Notes under the pieces: model-generated | The model's input: the letters and a program-made list of their open reading frames with translations, nothing else | What the model was told of the DNA's origin: nothing | Database searches by the model: none | Program-made: the position numbers and the translations under genes | In this document: one piece after another, positions 7,049 to 9,053 of the stretch | How positions within the stretch are numbered: position 1 is the stretch's first letter | How the letters are laid out: the number at the start of each line of letters is the position of its first letter | NCBI GenBank assembly: GCA_937960625.1 | Contig: CALGPD010000453.1 | Span: 1 to 9,053 of the forward strand | Reading direction: 5' to 3' | Length of the DNA: 9,053 bases | From: an uncultured Spirochaetia bacterium | GTDB taxonomy: Bacteria > Spirochaetota > CALGPD01

Positions 7049-7429
7049 TTATGATAGTTCATCAATATAAGTATTTAAATCATCAAGTGTTTCAAATCCA
7101 CGTTTGTTTGCAAATTCAACTTTAAACATATAGTTTGAAATCTTTGATATAACTTGAATAAAAACTTTGGAAGCATCAATATCTTTTTCCACAATTGCAT
7201 CAATTTTTTGAGCCATTTTGTAAACTTCATCCCTCATTTTGAATTCATGAAAAGGATGTTCATTCATTTTTATTAAAAAATTTCCGAACTCTGAGAGTAG
7301 TCTGATTAAAATGGCATTTTCCGCATCGCTATCGTCAGAATTATAATAACGTAATTTTTTAGCAATACAGTTTAATAATCCGTCATAATCATTTTCTTCA
7401 ACATGCGGGCAAAGTTTGAGATCAATCAT
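7049..7429 (-). CDS. Unrecognised small acidic helical protein
   Basis: I do not recognise this 126-residue protein. It has no signal peptide or membrane segment and looks largely helical, with amphipathic stretches at about 17-28, 37-56, 64-82 and 87-105. Acidic residues outnumber basic ones (24 Asp/Glu against 16 Lys/Arg). Two cysteines (C7 in LCPH and C21) are too few for an evident metal site, although H9 is close to C7. The start is supported by a modest ggtga about 8 bases upstream. The next upstream ATG in the region runs into a stop after five codons. It has its own promoter with a perfect -10 box and lies 78 bp behind the permease gene. It is likely a real cytoplasmic protein, but no function can be assigned. 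Confidence 0.65.
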   Translation of the reverse strand: MIDLKLCPHVEENDYDGLLNCIAKKLRYYNSDDSDAENAILIRLLSEFGNFLIKMNEHPFHEFKMRDEVYKMAQKIDAIVEKDIDASKVFIQVISKISNYMFKVEFANKRGFETLDDLNTYIDELS

Positions 7430-7459
7430 ATTTTTTTCACCATAAATTAAGTTTCTACA

Positions 7460-7487
7460 ATTATATTAATCACAGCGAAAAAATCAA
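7460..7487 (-). promoter_or_regulatory. Sigma70-like promoter for the 126-residue protein gene
   Basis: On the minus strand a -35 box TTGATT (complement of 7482-7487) and a perfect -10 box TATAAT (complement of 7460-7465) are spaced by 16 bp. Transcription would begin near 7453, giving a short leader of about 24 nt. This makes the small gene independent of the permease gene, although no terminator hairpin lies between them. Confidence 0.6.
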
Positions 7488-7507
7488 GTAATGCATGAAA
7501 AAAGTAA

Positions 7508-8692
7508 TTAATCGGATTCATTAAATGCTTTAACAATTTTATCCGCTTCTTCTCTGTCAACAGCTTCAGACATTAAACATGCAACAGGCTTAGTCGCAGG
7601 GAAATTTTCAAAAATTATTTTTATTGCAACTGTAATAGGCACAGCCAGGATTATACCTAATAAACCCCATAACCAGCCCCCGAATGTCATTGCCATTAAA
7701 ACGAGTAAAGGGCTGACATTTAGTCTTTTACCAAGGATTTTCGGTTCTATGAATGTACCTGATGAAGATATTCCGGCAATTAATAATATTGAAAATAAAA
7801 CAGGCTGCCACGTTGATGGAAATTGTAAAAACGCAACTATGGTCGGTAATATTACTGAAATAAATGAACCGATATAAGGTATCCATAACAAAAAGAAAAT
7901 TAAAAACGAGAAAAGGACTGAGAAATCAAGCCCGAAAATTAACATTATTATAAAACCGAATAATGCCGTAGCAACGTTAATTACTGCTTTTGAAACCAGA
8001 TAACGTTTAATATTCATGGTAATATTATTATAAACAGTCCGGACCATTTTTGCTTTTTCTATTCCAACTGCTTTTATTATTCTGATGTCAAGATTTTGCG
8101 TTTCAAGTAAATAGAATAATGCAATAACAAGTATAAAGAATAAAAACGAAAGTAAATCAATGAAAGTATTTGCAGATATTCTTAAAACATCACCGTAATA
8201 CTTTTTAGGTATTTTTTTAATCAGATTTGAAAAAGTTAAATCGCCTTTTACTATTTCAAGTTTTTGATTTAAGTATTGAAGAAAAGAATTAATCTTAGTT
8301 TCATAAATAGGTATCCGTTCTGAAAAATCACTTAAACTTGATACAATTATCTTAGCCGAGAAATAAATTACAATAACGAATAATCCAAAAGCAATTAGAT
8401 AACCTAATAGCTGGGGGATGCGTAACCGCGTTTTTAATATCTTAACCAGAGGTTGAAGCATAAAAATAAAAAATAATGCAACAATTAACGGCCTGAAAAT
8501 TCCTGAGAGTTCTCTTAATATCACTGTAATTAAAACGAGTATTATAAGAACGTATGCAAAATGCGCAATACGTTTACTTCTTTCAGCATAACCAAGGTCA
8601 AGGTTGTCTACCTGCATATATTGCTTTTTTGTAAATAAAGTTGAAATTGATTTTTTCTTTTCATTAGGGTTGTAATTATTATCTTTATTCAT
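7508..8692 (-). CDS. AI-2E family transporter (TqsA/PerM-like membrane permease)
   Basis: This 394-residue inner-membrane protein has the AI-2E (PF01594) layout. A charged cytoplasmic N-terminus of about 42 residues is followed by three membrane segments (about 43-60, 64-84, 94-119), a hydrophilic loop (120-172) and five more hydrophobic segments (about 174-196, 235-255, 257-283, 294-311, 332-362). Family signatures are WIPYIGSFI (270-278), EPKILGKRLNVSPL (316-329) and GGWLWGLLGIILAVP (338-352). Members include TqsA, linked to autoinducer-2 export, and sodium/proton antiporters. The family name does not prove AI-2 transport, and the substrate is unknown. A ggaaga sits unusually close, three bases before the start. 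Length is slightly above the usual 340-370 because of the N-terminal extension. It is transcribed divergently from the cupin gene and has no clear terminator behind it. Confidence 0.88.
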   Translation of the reverse strand: MNKDNNYNPNEKKKSISTLFTKKQYMQVDNLDLGYAERSKRIAHFAYVLIILVLITVILRELSGIFRPLIVALFFIFMLQPLVKILKTRLRIPQLLGYLIAFGLFVIVIYFSAKIIVSSLSDFSERIPIYETKINSFLQYLNQKLEIVKGDLTFSNLIKKIPKKYYGDVLRISANTFIDLLSFLFFILVIALFYLLETQNLDIRIIKAVGIEKAKMVRTVYNNITMNIKRYLVSKAVINVATALFGFIIMLIFGLDFSVLFSFLIFFLLWIPYIGSFISVILPTIVAFLQFPSTWQPVLFSILLIAGISSSGTFIEPKILGKRLNVSPLLVLMAMTFGGWLWGLLGIILAVPITVAIKIIFENFPATKPVACLMSEAVDREEADKIVKAFNESD

Positions 8693-8758
8693 ATGTCTTC
8701 CGTAATAAACTTTTTATATTTTCAAACACAATGTTTAATATTGCTATATTCTTTTTCT

Positions 8759-8787
8759 AATATAAACTTTGTTTTTTTTTTATACAA
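8759..8787 (-). promoter_or_regulatory. Possible promoter for the AI-2E transporter gene
   Basis: On the minus strand TTGTAT (complement of 8782-8787) and TATATT (complement of 8759-8764) are spaced by 17 bp. The spacer contains a run of ten A residues. The -10 box matches at 5 of 6 positions, but the -35 box matches at only 3. In DNA this AT-rich such boxes arise by chance, so this is a tentative call. Confidence 0.3.
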
Positions 8788-8866
8788 TATCAAAGTGAAT
8801 ATTTTTTTTAAAATCAATATTATTTTTTAGAAATAAAACATAAGTTTATCTTATCTACTATTAAAA

Positions 8867-8886
8867 ATATTTTCAGCTGATAATAT
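8867..8886. promoter_or_regulatory. 20-bp near-perfect palindrome before the cupin gene
   Basis: The half-sites ATATTTTCAG (8867-8876) and CTGATAATAT (8877-8886) are complementary at 9 of 10 positions, centred on AGCT. The palindrome ends six bases before the ggag ribosome binding site of the cupin gene. Such dyads are typical of operators for dimeric repressors. As RNA it could also form a short hairpin next to the ribosome binding site. No regulator gene is visible in the window. Confidence 0.4.
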
Positions 8887-8903
8887 CAATTTGGAGAAAC
8901 ATA

Positions 8904-9053
8904 ATGAACATTTTTACATTAAACTCATGTAAAGAATTCGTTGCCGGGGATTTGACGCGTTTAAAGGAAATATTTAATCCTTTGAAACAAGAACTCAAAC
9001 TGAGTTATTCTCTGGCGCATGCAACCGTAGAACCGCATAGCAGGACTTTAAAT
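8904..9053 (+). CDS. Cupin-like protein, N-terminal part (truncated by the window edge)
   Basis: Fifty codons are visible, open to the last base of the window, starting at an ATG preceded by ggag (8893-8896) at a spacing of 7. The segment LSYSLAHATVEPHSRTLN (33-50) resembles the first strands of a small cupin: a Ser-Leu-Ala strand, then a turn leading to the metal-binding His motif, which would lie just beyond the edge. Upstream, KEIFNPLKQE (22-31) is like the lead-in of mannose-6-phosphate-isomerase-like cupins. The expected full protein would be about 110-130 residues and cytoplasmic. The substrate cannot be inferred. The gene is divergent from the permease, and the 211-bp space between them is very AT-rich with long T-runs. 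A palindrome at 8867-8886 may control it. Confidence 0.55.
   Translation, partial: MNIFTLNSCKEFVAGDLTRLKEIFNPLKQELKLSYSLAHATVEPHSRTLN

Noticed and set aside
7508..8692. Evidence for a quorum-sensing locus from the AI-2E transporter
   Set aside because: The family has members with other substrates, and no luxS, lsr or sensor gene accompanies it here.

Overview
The window is AT-rich DNA with compact genes, purine-rich Shine-Dalgarno sites and sigma70-like promoters. The standalone ATP-binding protein at 6207-6920 resembles, from memory, a protein type of spirochaetes. The large alpha-2-macroglobulin at 697-6150 carries an export signal, which fits a Gram-negative-type envelope with a periplasm. 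I therefore lean towards an uncultured or little-studied, probably anaerobic member of the Spirochaetota. This rests on family resemblance only, because no rRNA or other marker gene is present.

Layout: 1-319 has no credible gene. It holds two degenerate copies of a mobile-looking palindromic repeat of the widespread type beginning cattgcgagg, followed by a good promoter (261-289) for a small TM1266-like ACT-fold protein (320-583). A weak hairpin terminator (587-613) separates that gene from the dominant feature, an 1817-residue secreted alpha-2-macroglobulin. This protein combines an N-terminal TPR module, a macroglobulin-domain chain, a basic disordered linker in the bait position and an intact Cys-x-Glu-Gln thioester. 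A strong hairpin at 6172-6208 ends it and is shared with a convergent block on the minus strand.

Reading leftwards, the minus strand carries an AI-2E-family permease (8692 to 7508), an unrecognised 126-residue acidic protein (7429 to 7049) and the HATPase-fold protein (6920 to 6207). The last two each have a convincing promoter of their own, so this is a row of separately transcribed genes rather than one tight operon. A 211-bp divergent region at 8693-8903 separates the permease from a cupin-like gene that runs off the right edge. It contains a 20-bp near-perfect palindrome just before the cupin ribosome binding site.

The genes do not form an obvious joint pathway. The macroglobulin is the most striking gene: its architecture predicts a periplasmic protease trap, and its bait-like linker and TPR module deserve testing. 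I see no defence island, CRISPR array, integrase or RNA gene, and no clear evidence for a wholly new multi-gene system.
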